Shown here in pieces: positions 15,663-22,651 of a DNA stretch of 64,000 nt. The stretch comes from Promicromonospora sukumoe. GTDB lineage: Bacteria; Actinomycetota; Actinomycetes; Actinomycetales; Cellulomonadaceae. Under the pieces are notes generated by a model, which was not told the DNA's origin, made no database searches, and worked only from the letters and a program-made list of their open reading frames with translations. The stretch's first letter is position 1. Each line of letters begins with the position of its first letter. The DNA lies in contig NZ_JACGWV010000002.1 of NCBI RefSeq assembly GCF_014137995.1, positions 1,302,001 through 1,366,000 on the forward strand, given 5' to 3'. Both the position numbers and the translations under genes were made by a program.

Positions 15663-15693
15663 CGAGGCCCCACCTGCAAGAGGTGGGGCCTCG
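15663..15693. terminator. 13-bp hairpin
   Basis: CGAGGCCCCACCT pairs perfectly with AGGTGGGGCCTCG around a 5-nt loop. It lies in the 252-bp intergenic stretch 15589-15840 and is usable in both directions. Nothing else coding is seen there. Confidence 0.6.
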
Positions 15694-15780
15694 CACTACA
15701 CGCGATACGGATCAGGCTCAGGCATCAGACAGCAACAGCGCTTGTAGTCAGCTGCTCGTCCCGCCGCGCCACCAACGCCG

Positions 15781-15811
15781 GAGGCCCACTCTCATCCCGA
15801 GAGTGGGCCTC
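15781..15811. terminator. 12-bp hairpin behind the toxin gene
   Basis: GAGGCCCACTCT pairs with AGAGTGGGCCTC around a 7-nt loop, 29 bp beyond the toxin stop on the minus strand. Confidence 0.65.
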
Positions 15812-15840
15812 TAGTAGTAGCGTCGCCAGCCCGGCCGGAC

Positions 15841-16197
15841 CTAGAACAGCTTCTCAACTTCAGTCAGGATCGCCGACATCACTTCAGGAGACACAGTGCC
15901 GGTCGAGCCCTTCTGTGCGTCAAGTGCGCGCGGGCTGAGGCCCCATAGGCGCCTCGCGCGAGCCCAGGACCTGCCCTTCAAGCCTGCTTGACTGTGATCG
16001 TCAATGACTACATCGCCGTTCCTCGGAGAGCCGCCGTCGCCAAAGCTGGTAACTGGTACGACCAGCAGGACACCATCTTCGTCGTTGCCGAACTTGGAGA
16101 TCCCAATCACGACCACCGGCCGGTACTTACCAGCTGCGGGCTCGTCGTTGAACGGCACATCTGCACGCCACACCTGCCCGCGCGCGAACTTCGTCAC
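15841..16197 (-). CDS. PemK/MazF-family toxin
   Basis: The 118 residues begin with FARGQVWRADVPFNDEPAAG and KYRPVVVIG, the conserved start of PemK/MazF endoribonucleases. LLVVPVTSF follows, and later GDVVIDD. The family cleaves mRNA when the partner antitoxin is lost. The start is GTG 16197, 15 nt after the upstream gene. It probably stabilises the element in the chromosome (addiction). The RNA cleavage specificity cannot be read. Confidence 0.85.
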   Translation of the reverse strand: MTKFARGQVWRADVPFNDEPAAGKYRPVVVIGISKFGNDEDGVLLVVPVTSFGDGGSPRNGDVVIDDHSQAGLKGRSWARARRLWGLSPRALDAQKGSTGTVSPEVMSAILTEVEKLF

Positions 16198-16212
16198 GAA
16201 TCGGAGGCCGAA

Positions 16213-16470
16213 TCAGCGGTCCCACACCGAGTCAAAGTAGTCCGCCATGTCGCGGTCGACTTCGCCGATCGGTGCAAGCTCCGACTCGTCGACCTCTACC
16301 TCTTCGACGACTCCTCGGTTATAGCGGTTTCGGGCAGCAGCGATCGAGAGGACTACGCCGGGTGCCCTGGGCTGCGTACGCGTCTCCGCAGGCGGAACCA
16401 CATCAACCCACGCACTCGCTGTGTCTCCATCGACGCAGTCAATGCGCTCAGCCAGTTTGAATGTGCTCAC
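16213..16470 (-). CDS. Probable antitoxin of the PemK/MazF toxin (85 aa)
   Basis: It is acidic, especially at the C-terminus (EEVEVDESELAPIGEVDRDM), as expected for a toxin-neutralising tail. It is directly upstream of the toxin in the same operon. The start GTG 16470 has AAGGG upstream; it overlaps the preceding gene by 23 nt. No named antitoxin fold is recognised, so the role is inferred from context. Confidence 0.6.
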   Translation of the reverse strand: MSTFKLAERIDCVDGDTASAWVDVVPPAETRTQPRAPGVVLSIAAARNRYNRGVVEEVEVDESELAPIGEVDRDMADYFDSVWDR

Positions 16471-17203
16471 CTGAATCCCTTCCCTTCCCCTGTCCGTCGA
16501 CGAGCATCGAGACGATGCTATCGATCGTACGGACTTCGTCTGCCGCACTAGTTATAACGTCCTGCGCACTTGTAACCGTTCCACCGACCTTGCGCCGTAG
16601 CGCCACGTCCGCGAGGAGCGCGACAGATGGAACCTGCTCCGGGAACAAGCCCTCGTAGACGGGCCGGCGACCGCTGATCCGTCCCATCCGCGGGTCACTG
16701 AGGCGGTCCCGTAGCTCCTTGTCATCGATGATCCCGAACTCGACCTGCGCCGTGTGCTCCATCGACTCGAAGTCGACCAGGGCAGAAGCGTCAACAGCTC
16801 GGAACCCTGCGCGACTACCCATCACACCGGTCATCGCGGACGCGAGCCCTGCCCGCTCTTCGTTGTAGTCGGTGGAGTCGATCTCGCTAGTCCAGACAGA
16901 GTCCGTTGCCGTCAGTACGCAACTTTCCGGCTCGAAGACCTCGAACAACCCGGCCAACGCAGGCTCAAGGTTGTCGATGCTGAGGTCCGCGGCGCTGCTC
17001 GAAATATCCGCATGGCTGCGACCAATTACGAGCTTGAGGCTTCGGTCAACCAGTGAGATGCCGATGTGGCCTTCCCCCTCGTCGGCAAAGGCCACAGGGC
17101 TAGTGTTCTTCTCAAGCCACTCCAGCAGACGCAGCCTCCTCATCCCGAAGGTCAGGATCGGCGTCCACCGGAGACGGTGGGAGACGGTCCACATCTGAGG
17201 CAT
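16448..17203 (-). CDS. Hypothetical protein, first gene of the toxin operon (251 aa)
   Basis: A beta-rich N-terminal half (TSPVAFADEGEGHIGISLVD ... KLVIGRSHADIS) is followed by a helical acidic C-terminal half (DVITSAADEVRTIDSIVSML). There are no signal peptide or membrane segments. No family recognised. It overlaps the probable antitoxin gene, forming a three-gene unit with the toxin. It may be a third component or an immunity/sensor protein. Confidence 0.65.
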   Translation of the reverse strand: MPQMWTVSHRLRWTPILTFGMRRLRLLEWLEKNTSPVAFADEGEGHIGISLVDRSLKLVIGRSHADISSSAADLSIDNLEPALAGLFEVFEPESCVLTATDSVWTSEIDSTDYNEERAGLASAMTGVMGSRAGFRAVDASALVDFESMEHTAQVEFGIIDDKELRDRLSDPRMGRISGRRPVYEGLFPEQVPSVALLADVALRRKVGGTVTSAQDVITSAADEVRTIDSIVSMLVDGQGKGRDSGEHIQTG

Positions 17204-17280
17204 GGTCGCAGGCTACATCCAACGCCGCCTGAACGCAGTGACCTAGGGCACGGACTTCGCTGAAAGCGAGGTGAACTAGA

Positions 17281-17466
17281 TCAGGGCTGCTTCGCCTCAG
17301 TGACGACCGCTCGCCGCCACTCGCCGGGGGCATGGATCGCGACGTTCACCCAGTGGTTCGTCTCACTGAGCTTCTGCACAAGCAGGTGTCCGCTGTCCAC
17401 GGTCACCCGTTGCCCGCTCTCGTAGGTCTTGGCAGTGGTCAGACCCTTGTCGACGTTGACAGCCAT
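17281..17466 (-). CDS. Small hypothetical protein (61 aa)
   Basis: It begins MAVNVDKGLTTAKTYESGQR and ends in a beta-rich half (HWVNVAIHAPGEWRRAVV). GGAGAGGAG precedes ATG 17466. It is the last gene before attR. Nothing coding is seen in 17467-17616. Confidence 0.5.
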   Translation of the reverse strand: MAVNVDKGLTTAKTYESGQRVTVDSGHLLVQKLSETNHWVNVAIHAPGEWRRAVVTEAKQP

Positions 17467-17616
17467 GGTCGCTCCTCTCCCCTGCACGCACGGTGCGCAG
17501 CAAGGTGTCGCTGTCGAAAGTACGACAAGTAGCCTTCCCCAAACGGCCCCAGGCCACGCGGACCTACCTCTTCACCCCCAAGTTCACCCGACGCCCCGTG
17601 GGATACCACTCGACGT

Positions 17617-17638
17617 CGTGCCATCGGCGTGCCATTAC
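17617..17638 (+). promoter_or_regulatory. Probable integrase arm-type site, attR side
   Basis: It is the same double CGTGCCA block as 607-628, with three substitutions and the same orientation, 83 bp inside the attR core. Confidence 0.6.
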
Positions 17639-17721
17639 CCCAGGCCACAGGGGGCGACTCGTGGCCGCTCCTGGCCGCTCGAACGCGCGCCAAACAGCGG
17701 ACGACAGGTAGGCGAGCACAG

Positions 17722-17765
17722 TTCCCAAGCTGATAGCGCGGGTTCGATTCCCGTCACCCGCTCCA
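17722..17765 (+). other. attR core: 3' fragment of tRNA-Gly
   Basis: It matches the intact tRNA perfectly from the anticodon loop to CCA, but the 5' half is missing, so it is a non-functional remnant that marks the right junction. Confidence 0.95.
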
Positions 17766-17767
17766 GC

Positions 17768-17807
17768 ACGAAGCCCCAGGTCAGAACGTTCTGACCTGGG
17801 GCTTCGT
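17768..17807 (+). terminator. Original chromosomal terminator of tRNA-Gly
   Basis: It is a perfect palindrome with two 20-nt arms (ACGAAGCCCCAGGTCAGAAC and complement) right behind the attR fragment. Before integration it ended the tRNA transcript; now it may also serve the convergent methyltransferase gene. Confidence 0.8.
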
Positions 17808-17820
17808 CGTTCCCGGGGCC

Positions 17821-18567
17821 TCAAGGAAGAGGCCGGAGCCGGAAGATCAGGATGCCGAGGTGCTTGTCCATCCACGCCTGCTTGTGCGGGTAGCGGCGCC
17901 GGGCGTCCTCGGAGAGTTGCGGTTCCACGGCGGCCTCGACCCAGAACCCGGCCGCGCTGAACAGGTTCAGCAGGTCGGCGACGGTGTAGCCGCGCTTCGT
18001 CAGGGCGACCTGGTCGTTCCAGCCTCGGTGGTAGTAGGTGTACGGGGCCGTGGAGTAGTACTCCTCGCCGAGGGTGGTCCCGTTCTGCTCCGCCCGTTCG
18101 ACGGCGTACCGGATCGGGTGCGTCCGCGACAGCAGGACGAACCCGTCGTCGGCGAGCATCGACCGCGCCGCCCGCAACGTGCGCACCGGGTCGTCCGCGT
18201 AGCCGATGGTCTGCAGGAACAAGATCCGGTCGAACGTCCGGCCCGCGAGCGCCGGCACCGACCCCAGGTCGGAGAGGTCGCCGCGGACGAGCTCCATGCC
18301 GGGCGTCGGACCGGCCGGGAAGTTGCCGCTGATGTCGACGCCGACGGAGGCCGCCGCGCCGTCGCGCACCAGCTCGGCGAGCTTGGCCCCGTTGCCACAA
18401 CCGACGTCCAGCACCGACCGTCCGTCGACGTCGCCCAGCAGGTCGCGCTGCGCGGGCCACTCGACCAGGCGGTCCAGCGAGTCCTCCTTGGCCCGCGCCT
18501 GCTCGTAGCCCTGGGCGAGCGTGAACCACGGCCGGCTCGCGTCGCCGGCGTCGGCCCGCGACGACAT
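17821..18567 (-). CDS. SAM-dependent class I methyltransferase
   Basis: The 248 residues include motif I VLDVGCGNGAKL (about 53-64) and the acidic loop VGVDISGNF. FDRILFLQTIGY corresponds to post-motif II, and LLSRTHPIRY lies at the fourth strand. The substrate is unknown; similar stand-alone proteins act on small molecules. The start ATG 18567 overlaps the DUF1206 stop by one base (TGATG). It is the first chromosomal gene right of the element. Confidence 0.85.
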   Translation of the reverse strand: MSSRADAGDASRPWFTLAQGYEQARAKEDSLDRLVEWPAQRDLLGDVDGRSVLDVGCGNGAKLAELVRDGAAASVGVDISGNFPAGPTPGMELVRGDLSDLGSVPALAGRTFDRILFLQTIGYADDPVRTLRAARSMLADDGFVLLSRTHPIRYAVERAEQNGTTLGEEYYSTAPYTYYHRGWNDQVALTKRGYTVADLLNLFSAAGFWVEAAVEPQLSEDARRRYPHKQAWMDKHLGILIFRLRPLP

Positions 18568-19382
18568 CAGAGCCGCGCGAACCGGGCGCGCGCGAAGGAG
18601 TAGCCGCCGTACGCGGCGATCCCCAGCCCGATGACGATGAGCAGCGCCGTGCCGTACGGCTGGTCGCGCATCGTGTGCAGCGCCTCGTCGAGGCCGCCGG
18701 CCTGCTCCGGGTCCGCCGTCACCGCGGCGGCGACCACGAGGCCGCCGACCACGCCGAGCGCGATCCCCTTCGCCGCGTAGCCGATCTGCCCCAGCCGCAC
18801 GACCACGGGCCGGACCGCGCTGCCGCCCGCTCCGGTGAGGTCCTCGAGGAACTTCTTCCGCACGCCCTTGACCACGTGGTAGACGCCGACGCCGACGATC
18901 ACCAGGCCTGCGGCGCCCACCAGCCAGGCGCCCCCGGGCATCGCCAGGACACGCGCGGTCAGGCTCTCCTCGCCGCCGCTGCTGCCGCCCCCGCCGCCCG
19001 TCGCGTAGCGGACGCCGGAGACCGCAAGCACCCCGTACAGCACGGCCTTGGCCACGCTCTTGCCTCGCGCGGCCGCCTGGTTGTCCGCGTTCGGCACGCC
19101 GACGACGGCGGTGGCGAGCTGCCAGACCGCGAGCGCCGTGAAGCCCACGGCGACCAGCCAGAGGACCAGCTCTCCGCCGGGCATCTGGGCGACCGCCCGG
19201 AAGGCGCCGGACTGGTCCGCCTGCCCCTCGGACTCGCCCAGTGCGAGCTGGACGGCGAGCCAGCCGATCAGCAGGTGGAGCACACCGGAGGCGGCATAGC
19301 CGCCGCGGGCGAGGCCGCGTACGGCGCGGCTGTTCTTCGCTCGGCGCACGGCGCCGCCTGCGCTGGTGGAGTTCTGGGGCAC
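18567..19382 (-). CDS. DUF1206 integral membrane protein
   Basis: The 271 residues have six hydrophobic helices arranged as three repeated pairs with the signature ARGGYAASGVLHLLIG, repeated loosely as AVLYGVLAVSGVRY and QIGYAAKGIALGVVGG. The family is common in actinobacteria and functionally uncharacterised. GTG 19382 was chosen because GGAGGT lies 6 nt upstream. It is co-transcribed with the methyltransferase. Confidence 0.88.
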   Translation of the reverse strand: MPQNSTSAGGAVRRAKNSRAVRGLARGGYAASGVLHLLIGWLAVQLALGESEGQADQSGAFRAVAQMPGGELVLWLVAVGFTALAVWQLATAVVGVPNADNQAAARGKSVAKAVLYGVLAVSGVRYATGGGGGSSGGEESLTARVLAMPGGAWLVGAAGLVIVGVGVYHVVKGVRKKFLEDLTGAGGSAVRPVVVRLGQIGYAAKGIALGVVGGLVVAAAVTADPEQAGGLDEALHTMRDQPYGTALLIVIGLGIAAYGGYSFARARFARL

Positions 19383-19457
19383 GGGGACACCTCCATCGGG
19401 TCGCGCGGGGTCGCGACCGCCCAACATTCGCGCATTTCCCCGCAATTCGCACGTCCG

Positions 19458-19997
19458 TCAGGCGTCGTCGTCCACTTCGTCAGGCAGGGTCGTCAGGACG
19501 GTCAGGGGTACGTGCGTCTCGTCCGGGCGGGGTTCGAGGCCCACCAGGACGAAGGCGTCGCGACCGTCGGGGCTGGTCCAGCCCTCGGTCCAGGCCTCGT
19601 CCACGTCCGGCAGCTCCGGCATCGCGGTCCAGCCGCGCCCGACGAGCTCGTCGGCATAGGCGTCCCGCACGGCCGCCGGATCGACGTCGACGTCCAGGAC
19701 GAGGGGCAGGTTGCGCAGCCGCTCGTCGTCGACCTCCTCGGAGAGCGCGTCGTGGACGGGGCCGGAGGCACGCAGGTCGCGGCCCGCGACGTCGTCCCCG
19801 AAGGCGTACTCCTCCGGGGCCCGCACCCCGGGCGGCATGCCCGGCAGGGCGCCCGACGGCGGGGGCGGCGTGCAGCCGGCCAGCACCCCGACGACCAGCG
19901 CCACGCCGGCGAGCCGGGTGGCACTGGCGAGCCGTGTGGCGCCGCGTGCGACATGGAGCGGACGGGTCGGGGCCGGACCGGGCAGGCGAGGCGTCAT
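19458..19997 (-). CDS. Putative lipoprotein
   Basis: The hydrophobic leader VALVVGVLAGC ends in lipobox LAGC at about residue 42, preceded by a long Arg-rich n-region, so the true start could be later or earlier (ATG 20021 is an alternative). The mature part is acidic and Pro-rich. Family not recognised. Confidence 0.65.
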   Translation of the reverse strand: MTPRLPGPAPTRPLHVARGATRLASATRLAGVALVVGVLAGCTPPPPSGALPGMPPGVRAPEEYAFGDDVAGRDLRASGPVHDALSEEVDDERLRNLPLVLDVDVDPAAVRDAYADELVGRGWTAMPELPDVDEAWTEGWTSPDGRDAFVLVGLEPRPDETHVPLTVLTTLPDEVDDDA

Positions 19998-20094
19998 CGG
20001 CGCAGTCTGCCCGGCCGGCATGAACGCGAGATGACGCCAGGAACGCCGCGGGCCGGACCCACCGTCCGGCCCGCGGCGTTCGTCCGTGGGGGCC

Positions 20095-20469
20095 TCAGCC
20101 CCGGATCGGTGCCGTCACGTGCAGCGACACCGGCAGCCCGGGCCCGGCGGCGGGCACCCAGCCCGTCCAGCACCGCCAGGTGGTGCGCCCGTGCGGCTCG
20201 CTGCCGTGGTGCCCCGCCCGCTCGGTGAGGTGGAGCATCCTGGCGAGCCGGGCGGCGTCGGGCGACCGGGCCGCGACGACGTCGACGGTCAGCATGGCCA
20301 CGACGTCGTCCTCGAGGTCGAGGTGGTCCACGCCGGCCCGGACGTCCAGGGTGTGGATGTCGTAGACGTGCGCGATGAGCGCGGTGACCTCCACGAGCTC
20401 GGCAAGGTGCGCCCCCGGCGTCGGGCAGCCCTCGGGGCCGAGGCCCCCGGTGCAGGACCCTGCTGTCAT
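20095..20469 (-). CDS. Hypothetical protein (124 aa)
   Basis: Central acidic helices (ELVEVTALIAHVYDIHTLDV) are followed by a C-terminal Trp-rich region (TTWRCWTGWVP). It is coupled by a 4-nt ATGA overlap to the upstream gene. It may be under control of the divergent GntR-type regulator. No family recognised. Confidence 0.6.
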   Translation of the reverse strand: MTAGSCTGGLGPEGCPTPGAHLAELVEVTALIAHVYDIHTLDVRAGVDHLDLEDDVVAMLTVDVVAARSPDAARLARMLHLTERAGHHGSEPHGRTTWRCWTGWVPAAGPGLPVSLHVTAPIRG

Positions 20470-20765
20470 GTGGGCCACGCGCGGACCGGGCGGGCCGAGC
20501 CACGCAGGTCGCCGTAGACGTACATGTCGATGCCCCTCCAGCACCCGGTCCACATCGTGAAGCCCGGTCGGGTGGCCGGGTAGTCGGTCGCCACCGTGAT
20601 CCCCAGCTGCTCCGCGATGGCCGCACCCTCGGAGCGCTGCGTCGGATGCAGCACCAGGTGATCGCGGAACACCTCGACCCACTTGACCCGCGCGTCCCCC
20701 ACCTCGTCCAGCAAGTCCCGCACACTCAGCGTGGTATCAGCCAGGGTGCCCGCAATCGTTGCCAT
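20466..20765 (-). CDS. Hypothetical protein (99 aa)
   Basis: It begins MATIAGTLADTTLSVRDLLD, with a WVEVFRDHLVLHP core and a TRPGFTMWTGCWRGIDMYVY end. GAGAAA precedes ATG 20765. It is the first gene of a two-gene unit divergent from a GntR regulator. No family recognised. Confidence 0.65.
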   Translation of the reverse strand: MATIAGTLADTTLSVRDLLDEVGDARVKWVEVFRDHLVLHPTQRSEGAAIAEQLGITVATDYPATRPGFTMWTGCWRGIDMYVYGDLRGSARPVRAWPT

Positions 20766-20851
20766 TTCTCCTACCTCTCTGCACCTACCTCTAGGCGCAT
20801 AGACAGCGTGTTGCGGGTTAACTGGGGGTTGCAACCGCTACGCGGAAAAGT

Positions 20852-20863
20852 TGCGTATACGCA
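20852..20863. promoter_or_regulatory. TGCGTATACGCA palindrome, likely GntR operator
   Basis: This is a perfect 12-bp palindrome in the 140-bp divergent intergenic region between 20765 and 20906. Core GTATAC-type palindromes are typical of GntR/HutC sites. A nearby repeat, TGCGGGTTA, occurs twice in the same region. Confidence 0.6.
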
Positions 20864-20905
20864 CTGGCTGCGGGTTAGGTGGGTTCCGTGTCTAGAGAGG
20901 GACGT

Positions 20906-21625
20906 GTGACTGCCGCAAGCATCGCCAAGGATCTTCGTGCCGCGATCCGCTCCGGGACCTACAAACCGGGCGATCGCCTTCCGAGCGAGGCCGCGCTCAT
21001 GTCGAACTACGGCGTGGCCCGGATGACGGCGCGCCACGGCCTGTCGATGCTCAAGGACGAGGGTCTGACCGTGACCCGGCACGGCTCCGGCGTCTTCGTG
21101 CGCTCGTTCGAGCCGATCGTCCGCGACAGCACGGGCGGCAAGGCCGGCGAGTCCACGGTGACGGCGGAGATCGACGAGACCGGCGCCGGCCTCGTGGTCC
21201 GCACCCTCGCCGTGACGGCGGAGGCCGAGCCGTCCGAGAAGATCCGCACGACGCTCGGCCTCGCCGAGGGCGACAAGGTCACCGTGCGGGAGCGGCTGCA
21301 CCTGCGGGAGCGCAAGCCGGTCCTGTTCGCGACGTCGTACCTGCCCGCGGCGATCGCGGCCGGCACGCCGATCGCGGACCAGGAGGTCGGGCCGGGCGGC
21401 ACGCACGCGCGGCTGACCGAGGCCGGGCACGCGCCGGTGCGGTTCCGCGAGGACGTGGTGGGCCGCATGCCGACGATCGAGGAGATCGAGGAGCTGCGCA
21501 TCGAGCCCGGCACCCCGGTCCTCGCGGTCACGCGCACCGCCTTCACGAAGGACGGGTCGCCGGTCGAGGTGAGCCACGTGGTGCTGGACGCGGGCGAGTT
21601 CATGCTCCGCTACGACATCGACTGA
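20906..21625 (+). CDS. GntR/HutC-family transcriptional regulator with UTRA domain
   Basis: The 239 residues comprise an N-terminal winged helix (KPGDRLPSEAALMSNYGVAR), a linker, and a UTRA ligand domain with VRERLHLRERKPVLFATSYLP and LAVTRTAFTKDGSPVEVSHVV. UTRA domains sense small molecules such as sugar phosphates or amino-acid derivatives. GTG 20906 was chosen because GAGAGGG lies 5 nt upstream; GTG 20888 is in frame too. Its likely targets are itself and the divergent two-gene unit. Confidence 0.88.
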   Translation: MTAASIAKDLRAAIRSGTYKPGDRLPSEAALMSNYGVARMTARHGLSMLKDEGLTVTRHGSGVFVRSFEPIVRDSTGGKAGESTVTAEIDETGAGLVVRTLAVTAEAEPSEKIRTTLGLAEGDKVTVRERLHLRERKPVLFATSYLPAAIAAGTPIADQEVGPGGTHARLTEAGHAPVRFREDVVGRMPTIEEIEELRIEPGTPVLAVTRTAFTKDGSPVEVSHVVLDAGEFMLRYDID

Positions 21626-21716
21626 GCCGGAGGTGCAGCGCAGGGTGGGGGCCGAGGAACGAGGCACCCGCCCGAAGCGGAACCGCAGGCTCAGTCGACA
21701 GACAAGCAGAGCCTGA
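21623..21716 (+). repeat. Dispersed 93-nt stop-codon-linked repeat, copy 1
   Basis: It begins on the GntR stop codon (TGAGCCGGAGGTGCAGCGCA...). Homologous copies start on stop codons at 28085 and 58322. The ends pair as CTGAGCC with GGCTCAG, and an inner stem pairs GGTGC with GCACC. Confidence 0.85.
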
Positions 21717-21738
21717 GCATCGCTTCACAGGAGCCGCC

Positions 21739-22650
21739 TCACAGGAGCCGGAGCCTCCGCTCGGCCACGCCGATGCGGACCTCCTGCCCCCACGAGACCT
21801 CGAGCCGGTCCGCCTCCATGCCGTCGCCGAACACGACGAGCCGGTCCGACTGGACGGTGATCACGAGCTCGCCGTCGCTCCCGAGCACGCCCTCCGTCAT
21901 CGTGACGCCGGTGACGGGCGACGGCCACGCCTCCCGCACGAACCAGGCCAGCGCCGGGTCCGTGGGCCCGGGCAGCCGGCGCCCGCCCCGGTCGTGGGCG
22001 ATCGAGGCGCACCAGCCGGTGGCCCCGGTACCGGTGCTGACGATCAGGCCCGACGACGACTGGCGCTCCGAGCCGCGGCCGGACCCCAGCAGGTAGCGCG
22101 CCGACTGGTGGCTCGGGTGCCCCAGGAACAGCTCGTTGACGGCGTGCAGCTCCTGGCCGTCGTCGAGCCGGGCGTGGACCATCGTGAGCTCGTCGCCGCG
22201 CAGGGCCGAACCACGCCGGGCATCCCCCCGGCCCGGCTCGGCCAGCGCGCCGATGATCGCGCCGACGTCGTCGACGTCGTGCCGCACGAGCACCCCGAGG
22301 TTGGTGCCCGGTTCGGGGTCGACGCCGATCACGAGCTGCCGGTCCAGGTACTTGGCCACGTTCGCGACCAGGCCGTCCTGGCCCACGACGAGCACGACGT
22401 CCTCGGGCGCGAAGAGGAACCGGTCCAGGTCGGCCCGCTCCACCTCCGCGAGCGCCCAGTCGGACGGCACGCTCGCCGCGACCACCCGGCGGGCCGACGT
22501 CGCGGCGTCGTGCCGGGCCTCGACGTCGGCCAGGGTGCGGCCCCGGGTGCGCAGGAAGAACTCCGCCTGGCCGCGGGTGGCGTGCCGGTCGAGCAGCTCG
22601 TCGAGCTCGGTGCGGCGGTGCACGAGCACCGCGCGCGTGCGGAGCGCCAT
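21739..22650 (-). CDS. NAD-kinase-like protein
   Basis: The 303 residues share NAD-kinase landmarks: VLVVGQDGLVANVAKY in the place of the GGDGT loop (second Gly changed to Gln), HAVNELFLGHP for the NE motif, and SGLIVSTGTGATGW for the conserved substrate loop. The altered phosphate loop leaves true NAD kinase activity uncertain. It starts 1 nt after the SPFH gene stop. Both genes diverge from an NrtR-type regulator, which strengthens a link to nicotinamide nucleotides. Confidence 0.75.
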   Translation of the reverse strand: MALRTRAVLVHRRTELDELLDRHATRGQAEFFLRTRGRTLADVEARHDAATSARRVVAASVPSDWALAEVERADLDRFLFAPEDVVLVVGQDGLVANVAKYLDRQLVIGVDPEPGTNLGVLVRHDVDDVGAIIGALAEPGRGDARRGSALRGDELTMVHARLDDGQELHAVNELFLGHPSHQSARYLLGSGRGSERQSSSGLIVSTGTGATGWCASIAHDRGGRRLPGPTDPALAWFVREAWPSPVTGVTMTEGVLGSDGELVITVQSDRLVVFGDGMEADRLEVSWGQEVRIGVAERRLRLL

Positions 22651-22651
22651 G

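Larger units (their letters stand above)
490..17721. mobile_element. AICE-like integrative element in tRNA-Gly, about 17.2 kb
   Basis: A perfect 44-bp repeat of the tRNA-Gly 3' half bounds the segment (490-533 and 17722-17765). A tyrosine integrase sits next to attL in the usual int-xis order. The genes that follow are an ATPase, methyltransferase, several small proteins, a Nudix protein, a DUF2637 protein and an FtsK-like translocase, almost all on the minus strand. A GntR-type regulator is transcribed divergently. This is the module order known for actinomycete integrative and conjugative elements such as pSAM2, which transfer double-stranded DNA with one TraB/FtsK-type protein. Accessory genes (aldolase, lipoprotein, toxin operon) fill the attR side. 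No relaxase and no recognised RepSA or Prim-Pol gene is present, so the replication mode is open. Confidence 0.9.

Noticed and set aside
17722..17765. A second tRNA-Gly gene at the right junction
   Set aside because: Only the 3' half is present; acceptor 5' strand and D-arm are absent, so it is the attR remnant.
17821..19452. A 543-codon minus-strand frame joining the methyltransferase with upstream DNA
   Set aside because: The upstream part is out of frame with the DUF1206 gene and Arg-rich; the real methyltransferase start is ATG 18567 overlapping the DUF1206 stop.
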